Position numbers and translations under genes: made by a program. Below are positions 17,970 through 26,432 of a DNA stretch of 58,234 nt, piece after piece. Position 1 is the first letter of the stretch, and every line of letters begins with the position of its first letter. The DNA lies in contig JAFRRK010000014.1 in assembly GCA_017428115.1 (NCBI GenBank), positions 1 through 58,234 of the forward strand, given 5' to 3'. The stretch is from Bacteroidales bacterium (GTDB lineage Bacteria; Bacteroidota; Bacteroidia; Bacteroidales; P3). The notes under the pieces are model-generated. The model saw only the letters and a list, made by a program, of their open reading frames with translations. It made no database searches and was not told where the DNA came from.

Positions 17970-20141
17970 TTATCGAACAATGTCCATTTCGGCAATCAAG
18001 TTCTGTGCGTTGGCATATTTGTCGATAACAAACAGCATATATCGGCTGTCAAGGCAGATGCAGCGTTGCAGGTTCTCCTCAAAGTCAATATCGCCACTCA
18101 TAGCCTCTCCGTTACCGTCGAAGGCAAGGCCGATAAGATTGCCGTAGGCATCCAACACGGGCGAGCCGCTGTTGCCGCCAGTAATATCGTTGTTGGTGAT
18201 AAAACATGTGGGCAGCTCTCCGCGGCTGTTGGTATAGGGGCCAAAGTCCTTGGCATTATAGAGGTCTTTGAGGCGTTGGGGGACAATAAATTCGGTGCTG
18301 TTGGGATTCTCCTTCTGCATCACGCCCTCCAAGGTGGTGTAGTAGTGGTAGGTAACACCGTCGCGGGGCTCGTAAGCCTTCACATTGCCATAGGTAAGGC
18401 GGATGGTGCTGTTAGCGTCGGGGCACATCAGTTTGCGGCCGGCGTTAATCTGCAATATACCGTCGACAAAGTCGCGTTGGCCGCGGGTGAGGTTGTCGCG
18501 GCTCTCGGTGGGAATGGCCTGATACAGGTCGCGGTACTTGGCAAGTATCTCTGAGCCGTAGACATACACCTCGTCGCGCTCAAGGGTCTTCAGGCTGGGG
18601 TTCTTCAAATAGGCGTTGAAAGCCTCCTCGTTGGCAAAGATGCTGCGCGACATCAGACGGTTCACCAGGGCCACAAAGTCGCCCTTGTATTTGCGGTCGG
18701 CGTTCTTCAGGCAGTCGGGTGCGTACTTAAGATCAATGTGGCCGTAGGTATATTCCATCATGGCGGCCATCACGCGTTCCTCCACCTGTTGGTCGTAGTC
18801 CTTGTAGAATTTGGCGGCATCCTTACGGATTTCCTCCAGCATGGCATCGCGCTGGTCGGGGTTGGTTTCGGCGAGCATTGCCTTGATGCTGCGGCCCATC
18901 AGCACCGATTGGTAGAGCAGTTCGGGCCCTTCAAGCAGACCCTCGTCCAGATAGGTCAGTGCTGCCTGAAGCTCACGGCGGTCGGCATAACTCTGTTCAA
19001 TACGTTTCAGAGCGGCGCGGTACTTGGGGTCTTTGTCCAGTGCCCAGTCGTAGTACTCCTGCTCCACATCTTTCTTCACCTTCATGGTGTTAAGCTTCTT
19101 AAGGGCAATGTTCTGCTCGTTGCTGTACTTCCAATAGTTCGAGCAGCTGGCATACTTTGAGGCGTACTTAATCTTCACTGCTTGGTCGGCGTTCATCATC
19201 TCGCGCAGGATGTTGATTTTCACGGTGCGGAGCTTGTAGCGCAAGTCGTTGCTAACCCCCATGGTTTCCTCTAGGCCGTAGCTGGTAAGGAAACGGTCGG
19301 TCGTGCCGGGGAAGCCGAGCACCATGGCAAAATCGCCATCGTTCAGCTCTCGGGCGCTAACGGGCAGGTGGTGCTTGGGCTTCAGGGGGATGTTCTCCTT
19401 GGCATAGGCTGCGGGCTTGCCGTCGGGGGCGGTGTAGATGCGGAACATCGAGAAGTCGCAGGTGTGGCGGGGCCACGACCAGTTGTCAGTGTCGCCGCCA
19501 AACTTGCCCATCGACGAGGGGGGAGCCCCCACCAGGCGCACATCCTTATAGATGATGTGCACAAAAAGGAAATACTGGTTGCCGTTGAACATGGGCTTCA
19601 CCGTGGCCTCGTAGTCGGTGCCTGCCACGGCCTCCTGTGCGATGCGCTGGGTGACGTTGCGCACAGCCTTGGCGCGGTCGGCCTCGCTCATATCGTCGCT
19701 GAGGCATTCCAGCACACGGCCTGTGACATCCTCCATGCGCACCAGTATCGAGGCAGTCAGCCCCGGATTGGGTAGCTCCTGCGCCATATTGTAGGCCCAG
19801 AAACCGTCGCGCAGATAGTCGTGCTCCACCGTCGAATGCTCCTGCAGCTTGCCGTAGCCGCAGTGGTGGTTGGTGCTGATAAGGCCCTTGTTAGAAATAA
19901 TCTCGCCTGTGCAGAAATGCCAGAAAGGGCGACCCTCGTTGCCGAGGCCCACAATAGCATCCTTGATGCAATTTTGGTTGATAGAGTAGATGTCTTCGGG
20001 GGTGAGCTTAAAGCCTGCCTTCTGCATGTCGGCGTAATTCTTGCCAATCAATGAGAGGAGCCACATACCCTCGTCGGCACGGCTGGCACTGGGTGCTACC
20101 ACTAGCAATGCCAGTGCTAGAGAGAAGATGATTTTTTTCAT
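17970..20141 (-). CDS. S46-family dipeptidyl peptidase, DPP7-like
   Basis: The start at 20141 gives 723 residues with a signal peptide (MKKIIFSLALALLVVAPSASRA). Upstream in-frame codons are rejected because the promoter lies inside them. S46 hallmarks are the mature start DEGMWLL, the catalytic His in STNHHCGYG, GKFGGDTDNWSWPRHTCDF with the catalytic Asp region, and the Ser in ITGGNSGSPVLD. After the Ser motif the sequence LAFDGNGEAMSGDI has Gly at the position that is Gly in DPP7 and Arg in DPP11, pointing to hydrophobic P1 preference. DPP7 usually has Trp two residues later (GNW), where this protein has Gly. It should be periplasmic and release dipeptides from peptides, fitting an amino-acid-using lifestyle. 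Confidence 0.9.
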   Translation of the reverse strand: MKKIIFSLALALLVVAPSASRADEGMWLLSLIGKNYADMQKAGFKLTPEDIYSINQNCIKDAIVGLGNEGRPFWHFCTGEIISNKGLISTNHHCGYGKLQEHSTVEHDYLRDGFWAYNMAQELPNPGLTASILVRMEDVTGRVLECLSDDMSEADRAKAVRNVTQRIAQEAVAGTDYEATVKPMFNGNQYFLFVHIIYKDVRLVGAPPSSMGKFGGDTDNWSWPRHTCDFSMFRIYTAPDGKPAAYAKENIPLKPKHHLPVSARELNDGDFAMVLGFPGTTDRFLTSYGLEETMGVSNDLRYKLRTVKINILREMMNADQAVKIKYASKYASCSNYWKYSNEQNIALKKLNTMKVKKDVEQEYYDWALDKDPKYRAALKRIEQSYADRRELQAALTYLDEGLLEGPELLYQSVLMGRSIKAMLAETNPDQRDAMLEEIRKDAAKFYKDYDQQVEERVMAAMMEYTYGHIDLKYAPDCLKNADRKYKGDFVALVNRLMSRSIFANEEAFNAYLKNPSLKTLERDEVYVYGSEILAKYRDLYQAIPTESRDNLTRGQRDFVDGILQINAGRKLMCPDANSTIRLTYGNVKAYEPRDGVTYHYYTTLEGVMQKENPNSTEFIVPQRLKDLYNAKDFGPYTNSRGELPTCFITNNDITGGNSGSPVLDAYGNLIGLAFDGNGEAMSGDIDFEENLQRCICLDSRYMLFVIDKYANAQNLIAEMDIVR

Positions 20142-20192
20142 GCTGTTAAATAATAAGATGATACTAAATAATAAAATACATAATTGAGGATG

Positions 20193-20200
20193 CAAAGATA
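20193..20200 (-). promoter_or_regulatory. -7 box (TATCTTTG) for the S46 gene
   Basis: The minus strand reads TATCTTTGCA 52 bp upstream of the ATG at 20141. Its position fixes the start codon, because longer frames would begin upstream of the promoter. Confidence 0.75.
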
Positions 20201-20278
20201 CGACTTTTTTTTTAATAAATAATATTCTGCAATAGTTTGACAAGTCGCTGCCTTTAAAAAGAACACTTTATCACCCCT

Positions 20279-20431
20279 TTATCTTTCCCACAAGACTTCT
20301 TCGAATGGCAGGGGCTGGGTGGTTTGCATATCGTTGTTCTGCGTTATTAGGTCGGTGAACAAATAGTGTACAAACAGGTAACGTGTGAAGAGATTGCTGA
20401 GCCTCGTGGCCTTGTCTTCTATGTCAGACAA
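20279..20431 (-). CDS. Possible 50-residue protein or gene remnant
   Basis: A minus-strand frame reads MSDIEDKATRLSNLFTRY..., then LFTDLITQNNDMQTTQPLPF and ends EEVLWER. The codons resemble those of real genes here (GAC, AAG, CTC, TTC, AAC and ACC preferred). The only start is a TTG inside the neighbouring repeat element (20428-20610), so this could be the C-terminal end of a gene whose 5' part was replaced by the repeat. No family is recognised. Confidence 0.3.
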   Translation of the reverse strand: MSDIEDKATRLSNLFTRYLFVHYLFTDLITQNNDMQTTQPLPFEEVLWER

Positions 20432-20610
20432 GTGGCACCTTTTTTCCCCATTTTTCGGAACAATTATGGCTGGGGAACGATATTTCCATATCGGTCACTC
20501 ACCTTGCCCTGCTCTTGTGTTTCTCAGTCTTCGACATGCCTTCGTCGTGCCTTCGCTCTGCGTCCGCTTCCTGAAACGAAGGACAAGGGGAGGCAGGCCG
20601 GAGGGTGGTG
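20428..20610 (+). repeat. Dispersed intergenic element, copy B
   Basis: AAGTGGCACC, a T tract, TTTTTCGGAACAATTATGG, CGGTCACTCACCT, ATGCCTTCGTCGTGCCTTCG, then CTTCCTGAAACGAAGG and GGAGGCAGG. The same blocks in the same order appear at 48600-48780 and, in reverse orientation, at 9477-9577. Confidence 0.65.
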
Positions 20611-20896
20611 GCTATATCATGCCGTGGAGTGGTGTGGCGGGGGAGGCTTTGCGTGGCAGGCTATATACATTATATATAAGGTAGGAGAGGGGTGGGATTT
20701 CAACAGAAGGCGGTGGATTAGGAGTCGGAGTTTTCGACAATGGGCGGTGAATTGAAAAATGGGTTTTCAACAATGATTGGTGGAAATATCGCTAAAAATG
20801 AAACCTTTTTTCTGTTATTCCGTACAATAGGTTATCGAAATTTGGAGGTTAATAACTTTTTTTGGACATTTTTGGCATTTATTGGAAAATTAGTTG
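20611..20896. other. Upstream region of the dcw cluster with direct repeats
   Basis: No gene is seen. Two imperfect direct repeats lie at 20731-20751 and 20764-20785, sharing TTTTC, ACAATG and GGTG in the same order 33 bp apart. Within them TGGGC (20741), TGGGT (20760) and TGGTG (20778) are spaced 19 and 18 bp. In E. coli MraZ binds TGGGN repeats in front of its own operon, so these are candidate MraZ sites by analogy only. Confidence 0.35.
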
Positions 20897-20904
20897 TACT
20901 TTTA
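20897..20904 (+). promoter_or_regulatory. Probable -7 box of the mraZ operon
   Basis: TACTTTTA followed by CA lies 24 bp before the mraZ ATG. It differs from TAnnTTTG only in the last base. Confidence 0.5.
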
Positions 20905-20928
20905 CACTTTGAAAGATAATATATAAAA

Positions 20929-21402
20929 ATGGCTCTAATACTTGGAACTGAATACTGTAAGCTGGATTCGAACGGCAGATTTAAGTTCCCAATTGCGCTG
21001 AAAAGGCAGTTGGAGACTGAAGATTGCCGTTTTGTGGTGCGCCGCGGTTTCACTTCCGAGTGTTTGGAGCTGTGGACGTATGCCAGTTTTCTTGCAGAGG
21101 TGGAAGTACTACAAAAAATGCTAAACCCCTACAGTGTGCATGACCAGAAAATCATGCGTCGGCTGACGCATGCCAACTTGGTTGAGCTGGACAGTAACGA
21201 CCGCCTGTTGTTGCCGCCCGAGCAGAAGTCGCTGATAGGTGATGCCAAGGAGATAGTGCTGCAGAGCACCGGTAAGTGCATCGAAATCTGGGAGCGTCAG
21301 GCTTACGACAAGATGAACAACGAGATTGCCGACTTTGCGTCGGTGGTCGACAAACGACTGGGAGAACTGCATGGACTATCATCGGCCAGTGATGCTGAAT
21401 GA
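20929..21402 (+). CDS. mraZ: Transcriptional regulator MraZ
   Basis: The 157-residue protein contains two SpoVT/AbrB-type domains. The first starts LGTEYCKLDSNGRFKFPIAL and the second NLVELDSNDRLLLPPEQKSL. MraZ forms rings that bind repeats in front of the dcw operon and regulate it. This is the first gene of the division and cell wall cluster, followed by rsmH with a 32-bp overlap. Confidence 0.93.
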   Translation: MALILGTEYCKLDSNGRFKFPIALKRQLETEDCRFVVRRGFTSECLELWTYASFLAEVEVLQKMLNPYSVHDQKIMRRLTHANLVELDSNDRLLLPPEQKSLIGDAKEIVLQSTGKCIEIWERQAYDKMNNEIADFASVVDKRLGELHGLSSASDAE

Positions 21403-22270
21403 ATGCATCGAGGGATTGAACCTGCGTCCTGATGGGACGTATGTGGACGCCACTTATGGGGGTGGCGGCCATTCGCGTGCTATCATGTCTCGGTTGGGCG
21501 TGGGGGGCAGGCTGCTGGCGTTTGACCAGGATGCCGATGCTGCCGCCAACGCGATAGACGACCCAAGGTTTACGTTTGTTCATGAGAATTTTCGCCACAT
21601 GAAGGCTTTCTTGCGCTTGAATGGCGTGAGAAAGGTGGATGGTATTTTGGCCGACCTGGGTGTTTCGTCGCACCAGCTTGATGTGGCTGAACGCGGTTTT
21701 TCTACCCGCTATGAGGGGGCGTTGGATTTGCGTATGGACCAGCGGCAGGAGTTGACGGCGCGCGATATTGTGAATAGTGCCGATGAGAAGGAGCTGTGCC
21801 GCCTATTCCGCCTGTATGGCGAGCTGCCTAATGCCTATCAGATGGCTAAGGCGGTGGTGGCGGCACGCGCCAATAGGGCAATAGAGACCACGACCGACTT
21901 GTGCGAGGCTGTGCGCCGCCAGCTGCCCAGAGGGCTGGAGAACAAGTATCTGGCAATGCTGTTCCAGGCCCTGAGGGTGGAGGTGAACGGCGAGCTGGAT
22001 GCCCTGCAGGCTTTGTTGAAGCAGGCTGTGGAACTGTTGCAGCCGGGCGGAAGGATTGTGGTGATGTCGTACCACTCGCTGGAGGACAGGCTGGTGAAAA
22101 ACTTTTTTAAGACAGGCAACTTTGAGGGTGTGTTGGAGAAGGATTTCTATGGCAACCCTTTGGTCCCGCTGAAAATGGTGACGCGTAAGGCTGTGACGGC
22201 AAGCGACGACGAGGTGGAGCGTAACAGCAGGGCTAGGAGTGCGAAGCTAAGGGTGGCCGAAATGAAATGA
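21371..22270 (+). CDS. rsmH: 16S rRNA m4C1402 methyltransferase RsmH
   Basis: The start MDYHRPVMLNECIEGL at 21371 is preferred over codons 15 triplets upstream, giving 299 residues. Motifs are the SAM-binding YVDATYGGGGHSRAI, DGILADLGVSSHQLD, the RGFSTRYEGALDLRMD stretch, LFQALRVEVNGEL and the C-terminal VMSYHSLEDRLVKNFF. RsmH methylates N4 of C1402 in 16S rRNA. The start lies inside the end of mraZ, which suggests translational coupling. Confidence 0.95.
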   Translation: MDYHRPVMLNECIEGLNLRPDGTYVDATYGGGGHSRAIMSRLGVGGRLLAFDQDADAAANAIDDPRFTFVHENFRHMKAFLRLNGVRKVDGILADLGVSSHQLDVAERGFSTRYEGALDLRMDQRQELTARDIVNSADEKELCRLFRLYGELPNAYQMAKAVVAARANRAIETTTDLCEAVRRQLPRGLENKYLAMLFQALRVEVNGELDALQALLKQAVELLQPGGRIVVMSYHSLEDRLVKNFFKTGNFEGVLEKDFYGNPLVPLKMVTRKAVTASDDEVERNSRARSAKLRVAEMK

Positions 22271-22285
22271 AAGGTGTAACGAACT

Positions 22286-22645
22286 ATGGAACAGAAAGAA
22301 CAGCAGAAAACGAACCCGACGGGGCAACCCTCGGAGGAAAAGAAGCAGCATGGCTGGCTGGCCAAGATAATGGGTGGCGATGTGTTGCAGAGCAAGGCAG
22401 TGGTGAGGCAGATGCCGGTGGTGCTGCTGTGTTGTTTTTATGCTTTGTTGTTGGTGTATAACCGCTATAAGGTAGAGGATTTGACGAAAGCGAAGTTGGA
22501 GGCTCAGGAGCGCATCAACTTCCTGCGAGAAAGCCGCATCGAACTGCAAAAAAGGTATCAGGAGACGGTGAAGATTTCGCAGATAGCCGAGCTGCTCGAC
22601 AGCACTGGGGTGGGTATCACGGCGGGTCCTCCGTTTGAAATTTGA
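22286..22645 (+). CDS. ftsL: FtsL-like divisome protein
   Basis: The 119-residue protein has a charged cytoplasmic N-terminus of about 44 residues, one transmembrane helix (VVLLCCFYALLLVYNRY) and a periplasmic coiled coil rich in Lys/Glu/Gln (KAKLEAQERINFLRESRIEL). Position, size and topology fit the FtsL-like proteins of Bacteroidota. FtsL links FtsQ and FtsB to FtsW/FtsI in the divisome. The identification rests mainly on topology and gene order, since FtsL is poorly conserved. Confidence 0.75.
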   Translation: MEQKEQQKTNPTGQPSEEKKQHGWLAKIMGGDVLQSKAVVRQMPVVLLCCFYALLLVYNRYKVEDLTKAKLEAQERINFLRESRIELQKRYQETVKISQIAELLDSTGVGITAGPPFEI

Positions 22646-22697
22646 ACGTATCTATTGCTCTTTTAATGTCATCAACCTTTCAAAAAATATAATACTT

Positions 22698-24890
22698 TTG
22701 GAAAAGAAAGAATATACGAAGCCTCTGTTTACCAAGATGTTGGTACTTTATCTGCTGCTAGTTGTCGCGGCAGGTGGGGCAATGTTGTGGGCAACTATCA
22801 AGACGCAGGTGGTGGAAGGCGACATGTGGCGCGAGATAGCCTCGAAACGCGAGTGGATAGACCGTGTGGAGCCTGCCAGGAGGGGTACTATTTTTTCGTC
22901 GGACGGCAAGGTGCTTGCCACCACGGTGCCTGTATGCGACCTCTGTTTGGATTTGGGTCGTTGGCCTAAGAAGGACAGCAAGGGCGCGGTGGTGAAGAAG
23001 GACGGCGTGACGGTGATGGAGAGCTGTATCACTAACGATAGTGCCTTTCTTGCCAATCTGGACCGTGTGTGCAGCATTCTGCATACCCAGTTTCCTCATA
23101 AGTCGAAGCAGTATTATCACGACCGCATAATGAATGAGTATGGCAAGACTAGCCCCAGCCGCTGCCTGTATGTGGAGCGTAAGGTGCCCTATTCGCAATG
23201 GGAGGCGATAAGGCGGCTGAAGGGTTGGGAGCGTTGTGTGGTGACAAAGACGGCGGAGGGCAGCGTGAGCGGATATGTGCGGGCCCATATCTATGGTAAT
23301 CTGGGTGAGAATGTGGTGGGGTTGCACTACCGCACTCGGTCGGCAGAGGGTTATACTGGTCTGGAGGGATATTACGACAGTGTGCTGCGTGGGCAGGACG
23401 GTGTGTACCGCTGCCGCCGCCTGACTCTGGGCACATGGCTGCCTGTGGAGGGCGAGAATGTGCCAGACGAGGATTCAACCCTGCTGCACCGCAGGGTTGA
23501 CGGCAAGAGCATTATAGCCACTATCGACACCCGATATCAGGATATAGCCGAGAGCGCCCTGCGGGCGTCGATGAACCAATATGGCGGCAAACGCGGCTGC
23601 GCCATATTGATGGAGGTGGCAACGGGCTATGTGCTGGTGTGTAGCAACCTGACGCGCGACACGTCGGGCCGCATAGCTGAGCAGCTGTGGAGCAACATGG
23701 TGTGTAGCGGCCATTATGAGCCTGGGTCGACGTTTAAGACTGTGGCTATGACATCGATGTTGAACGATAAGAGTATTGCCCTGGATACCTCCAAGAGGGT
23801 GTGTGCGGGAGGACAGAAGGAGTTTGGAGCCTCGAAACAGGTGATAAGAGACGATCACGGCTATATTACTGACTCGGCCAATTTAGCAGGTGTGTTGCAG
23901 CGGTCGTCGAATGTGGGAATGAGCGAGCTGGCATGGCAGTATTATCGCAACCGTCGCGGAGACTTTAAGAAGGGGATAGAGGATATTTTCCCATACGGCA
24001 TGATGCATCCCGACCTTGCGGTGCAGGAGACCCCTACGGGGGTGGTGCCGTTGCGGTCGGACCGCGACTTTTTGAATCTGAGTTATGGCTATTCTTGCAC
24101 AGTGACCCCGTTGCAGATGGTGACTTTCTATAACGCCATAGCGGGCGGCGGGCGGATGGTGAAACCGTTGTTCTGCCGTGAGGTGCTGGATGGGGGCAGA
24201 CGTAGAGAGGTGAAGCCGGTGGTGATTAAAGAGCATGTGTGTAGCGAGGAGACTGCCAAGCAGATGCGTGAGATGTTGGTGGGCGTGGTAGAAGGAGGCA
24301 CAGGCAAGAAGATAAGGAACACTGTGTATGGCATTGGCGGCAAGACCGGGACAGCGCTGCCAGTGAAAGACAAGGGGCTGAGGAACTCGTCGTTTGTGGG
24401 GTTCTTCCCGGCCGACAATCCCCGCTACACTTGTATGGTGATGGTGGAGGGTACTAGCCAGGTGGGAGCAGAGGCTGCGGCCCCGGTGTTTAAGAAGATA
24501 GCCGACTGCATAGTGGCTTTTGACAAGGACCTGGGCAGTATACGCCTACAGGATTCGGACAGGGTGGAGCGCCCCGTGGCGGCAAAGTGTAGAAGGGGTC
24601 AGCTGGAAGAGATTCACCAGTTGTTGGGCCTGCCCTTTGTGGTGGTTGACAGCAGTGCCGCAACTGGGTGGGCTGTTTATGACTCGGAGCGTGGAGGATA
24701 TTGCAACTACCATCTGCCGACAGACGTGGTGCCAGACTGTAAGGGTATGACCATCCGCGATGCGATGCAACTGCTGCGCAGCACCGGTTATAAGGTACGT
24801 TTCAGTGGGCAGGGCAAGGTGGTGGGACAGTCGCCCAAGGCAAGAACAGCCGCCAAGAAAGGGGCGACAGTGGTGTTGGAACTGAGGTGA
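22698..24890 (+). CDS. ftsI: Penicillin-binding protein, FtsI/PBP3 class, with PASTA
   Basis: The frame is open from a TTG at 22635, which overlaps ftsL by 11 bp. The preferred start is the TTG at 22698 (MEKKEYTKPLFTK), which follows an AT-rich stretch and gives 730 residues; ATG at 22737 is also possible. A membrane anchor (LVLYLLLVVAAGG) is followed by the PBP dimerisation domain and a transpeptidase domain with EPGSTFK (active Ser), QRSSNVG and GGKTGTA. One PASTA domain ends the protein (GMTIRDAMQLLRSTGY...). This is the septal cross-linking enzyme, acting with FtsW. Confidence 0.92.
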   Translation: MEKKEYTKPLFTKMLVLYLLLVVAAGGAMLWATIKTQVVEGDMWREIASKREWIDRVEPARRGTIFSSDGKVLATTVPVCDLCLDLGRWPKKDSKGAVVKKDGVTVMESCITNDSAFLANLDRVCSILHTQFPHKSKQYYHDRIMNEYGKTSPSRCLYVERKVPYSQWEAIRRLKGWERCVVTKTAEGSVSGYVRAHIYGNLGENVVGLHYRTRSAEGYTGLEGYYDSVLRGQDGVYRCRRLTLGTWLPVEGENVPDEDSTLLHRRVDGKSIIATIDTRYQDIAESALRASMNQYGGKRGCAILMEVATGYVLVCSNLTRDTSGRIAEQLWSNMVCSGHYEPGSTFKTVAMTSMLNDKSIALDTSKRVCAGGQKEFGASKQVIRDDHGYITDSANLAGVLQRSSNVGMSELAWQYYRNRRGDFKKGIEDIFPYGMMHPDLAVQETPTGVVPLRSDRDFLNLSYGYSCTVTPLQMVTFYNAIAGGGRMVKPLFCREVLDGGRRREVKPVVIKEHVCSEETAKQMREMLVGVVEGGTGKKIRNTVYGIGGKTGTALPVKDKGLRNSSFVGFFPADNPRYTCMVMVEGTSQVGAEAAAPVFKKIADCIVAFDKDLGSIRLQDSDRVERPVAAKCRRGQLEEIHQLLGLPFVVVDSSAATGWAVYDSERGGYCNYHLPTDVVPDCKGMTIRDAMQLLRSTGYKVRFSGQGKVVGQSPKARTAAKKGATVVLELR

Positions 24891-24944
24891 TGTAAAATGG
24901 TGGCTAATGATATTGGTTTTAAAAAAATGCAAGATTTTTAAAGT

Positions 24945-26390
24945 ATGAAGTTATCAAAGATAATAGAGGGAATTGCTGTTAGGAATGCAGTGGGTATGGA
25001 CCCTGAGGTGAGCCGTGTCTGCTTCGATTCGCGCACGGTAGAGGCGGGATGCTGTTTTGTTGCGCAGGTGGGTGTGCGGGTGGATGGGCACGACTATATC
25101 CAAAAAGCAGTGGAGCAGGGAGCGGTGGCAGTGGTGTGTGAGCATCTGCCCAAAGATACTGCCGAGGGAGTGGCCTATCTGCTGGTTGATAATAGCAGCG
25201 TGGCCCTGGGCATCATGGCCGACAACTACTATGGGCATCCCTCGCAGCAATTGCAGCTGATAGGCATCACCGGCACTAATGGCAAGACCACCACTGTCAC
25301 CTTGCTGCAGCGTCTGTTTCGCCAACAGGGAGTGCATGCTGGGCTGATTTCGACCATTGTAAACAAGATTGACGAGAGGGAGATTCCCGCCACCCATACC
25401 ACCCCCGATGCTTTGGAACTCAACCAACTGCTGCGCCAGATGGTGGATGCGGGCTGCCAATATGCCTTTATGGAGGTGAGCAGCCATGCCCTAGTGCAGC
25501 ACCGTGTGGCAGGGTTGTGCTTTGCGGGAGCTATTTTTTCAAATATCACCCACGACCACCTCGATTTTCACAAGACCTTTGCCAATTATATAGCTGCCAA
25601 GAAGAGTTTCTTTGACATGCTGCCGTCGCAGGCTTTTGCCTTGACCAACTGCGACGATCGCAACGGTATGGTGATGGTGCAGAATACGTGTGCGAAGGTG
25701 TATACCTACAGTCTGGAGCGCATGGCCGACTTCCGTTGCAGAGTGGTGGAAGACTCGTTTATGGGATTGCATCTGGAGATTAATGGCAGGCAGGTGTGTA
25801 CGCGCTTGGTGGGCCGTTTTAATGCCTACAACCTGACGGCTATTTACGGCACGGCGGTGCTGTGTGGTATGGGCGAGGAGGAGGTGTTGCGGCAGCTGAG
25901 TACACTCACTGCCGCCGACGGACGCTTTCAGTATGTGGCGGGCAGGGGTGTTACTGCCATTGTCGACTATGCCCACACTCCCGATGCGCTGCAGAATGTT
26001 CTTTCAACCATCAACGCCATTCGTCGGCAGGGGCAGCAACTGTGCACAGTGGTGGGGTGCGGCGGCGACCGTGACAAGAGCAAGCGACCCGAAATGGCTC
26101 AGATAGCATGCCGTATGAGCGACCGCCTGATACTTACTTCCGACAATCCGCGCACCGAAAACCCTGAGAGTATTTTGGACGATATGGAGGCGGGTCTCTC
26201 TGACGAGCAGCGTGGCACCGTGTTGCGCATCACCGACCGCCGCTCGGCAATTAAGACAGCGGTGATGATGGCACGCGAGGATGATATCATACTTGTCGCT
26301 GGCAAGGGACACGAAAAGTATCAGGAGGTGATGGGGGTGAAACACCACTTCGACGATGTGGAAGAATTGCAAAAACTGCTAAATGAATAA
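24945..26390 (+). CDS. murE: UDP-MurNAc-tripeptide synthetase MurE
   Basis: The 481-residue Mur ligase has the ATP loop GITGTNGKTTT (about 107-117), the MEVSSHAL and NITHDHLDFH motifs, the Lys-containing AAKKSFFD segment, and the C-terminal IVDYAHTPDAL, GCGGDRDKSKRPEMA and TSDNPRTENP. DNPR is the motif for meso-diaminopimelate binding, so the cell wall is probably mDAP type. It adds the third amino acid of the stem peptide in the cytoplasm, ATP-dependent. It starts 54 bp after ftsI. Confidence 0.95.
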   Translation: MKLSKIIEGIAVRNAVGMDPEVSRVCFDSRTVEAGCCFVAQVGVRVDGHDYIQKAVEQGAVAVVCEHLPKDTAEGVAYLLVDNSSVALGIMADNYYGHPSQQLQLIGITGTNGKTTTVTLLQRLFRQQGVHAGLISTIVNKIDEREIPATHTTPDALELNQLLRQMVDAGCQYAFMEVSSHALVQHRVAGLCFAGAIFSNITHDHLDFHKTFANYIAAKKSFFDMLPSQAFALTNCDDRNGMVMVQNTCAKVYTYSLERMADFRCRVVEDSFMGLHLEINGRQVCTRLVGRFNAYNLTAIYGTAVLCGMGEEEVLRQLSTLTAADGRFQYVAGRGVTAIVDYAHTPDALQNVLSTINAIRRQGQQLCTVVGCGGDRDKSKRPEMAQIACRMSDRLILTSDNPRTENPESILDDMEAGLSDEQRGTVLRITDRRSAIKTAVMMAREDDIILVAGKGHEKYQEVMGVKHHFDDVEELQKLLNE

Positions 26391-26432
26391 TAAATAAAAT
26401 CAACATATCAACTTTAAATACTAATCATAAGT

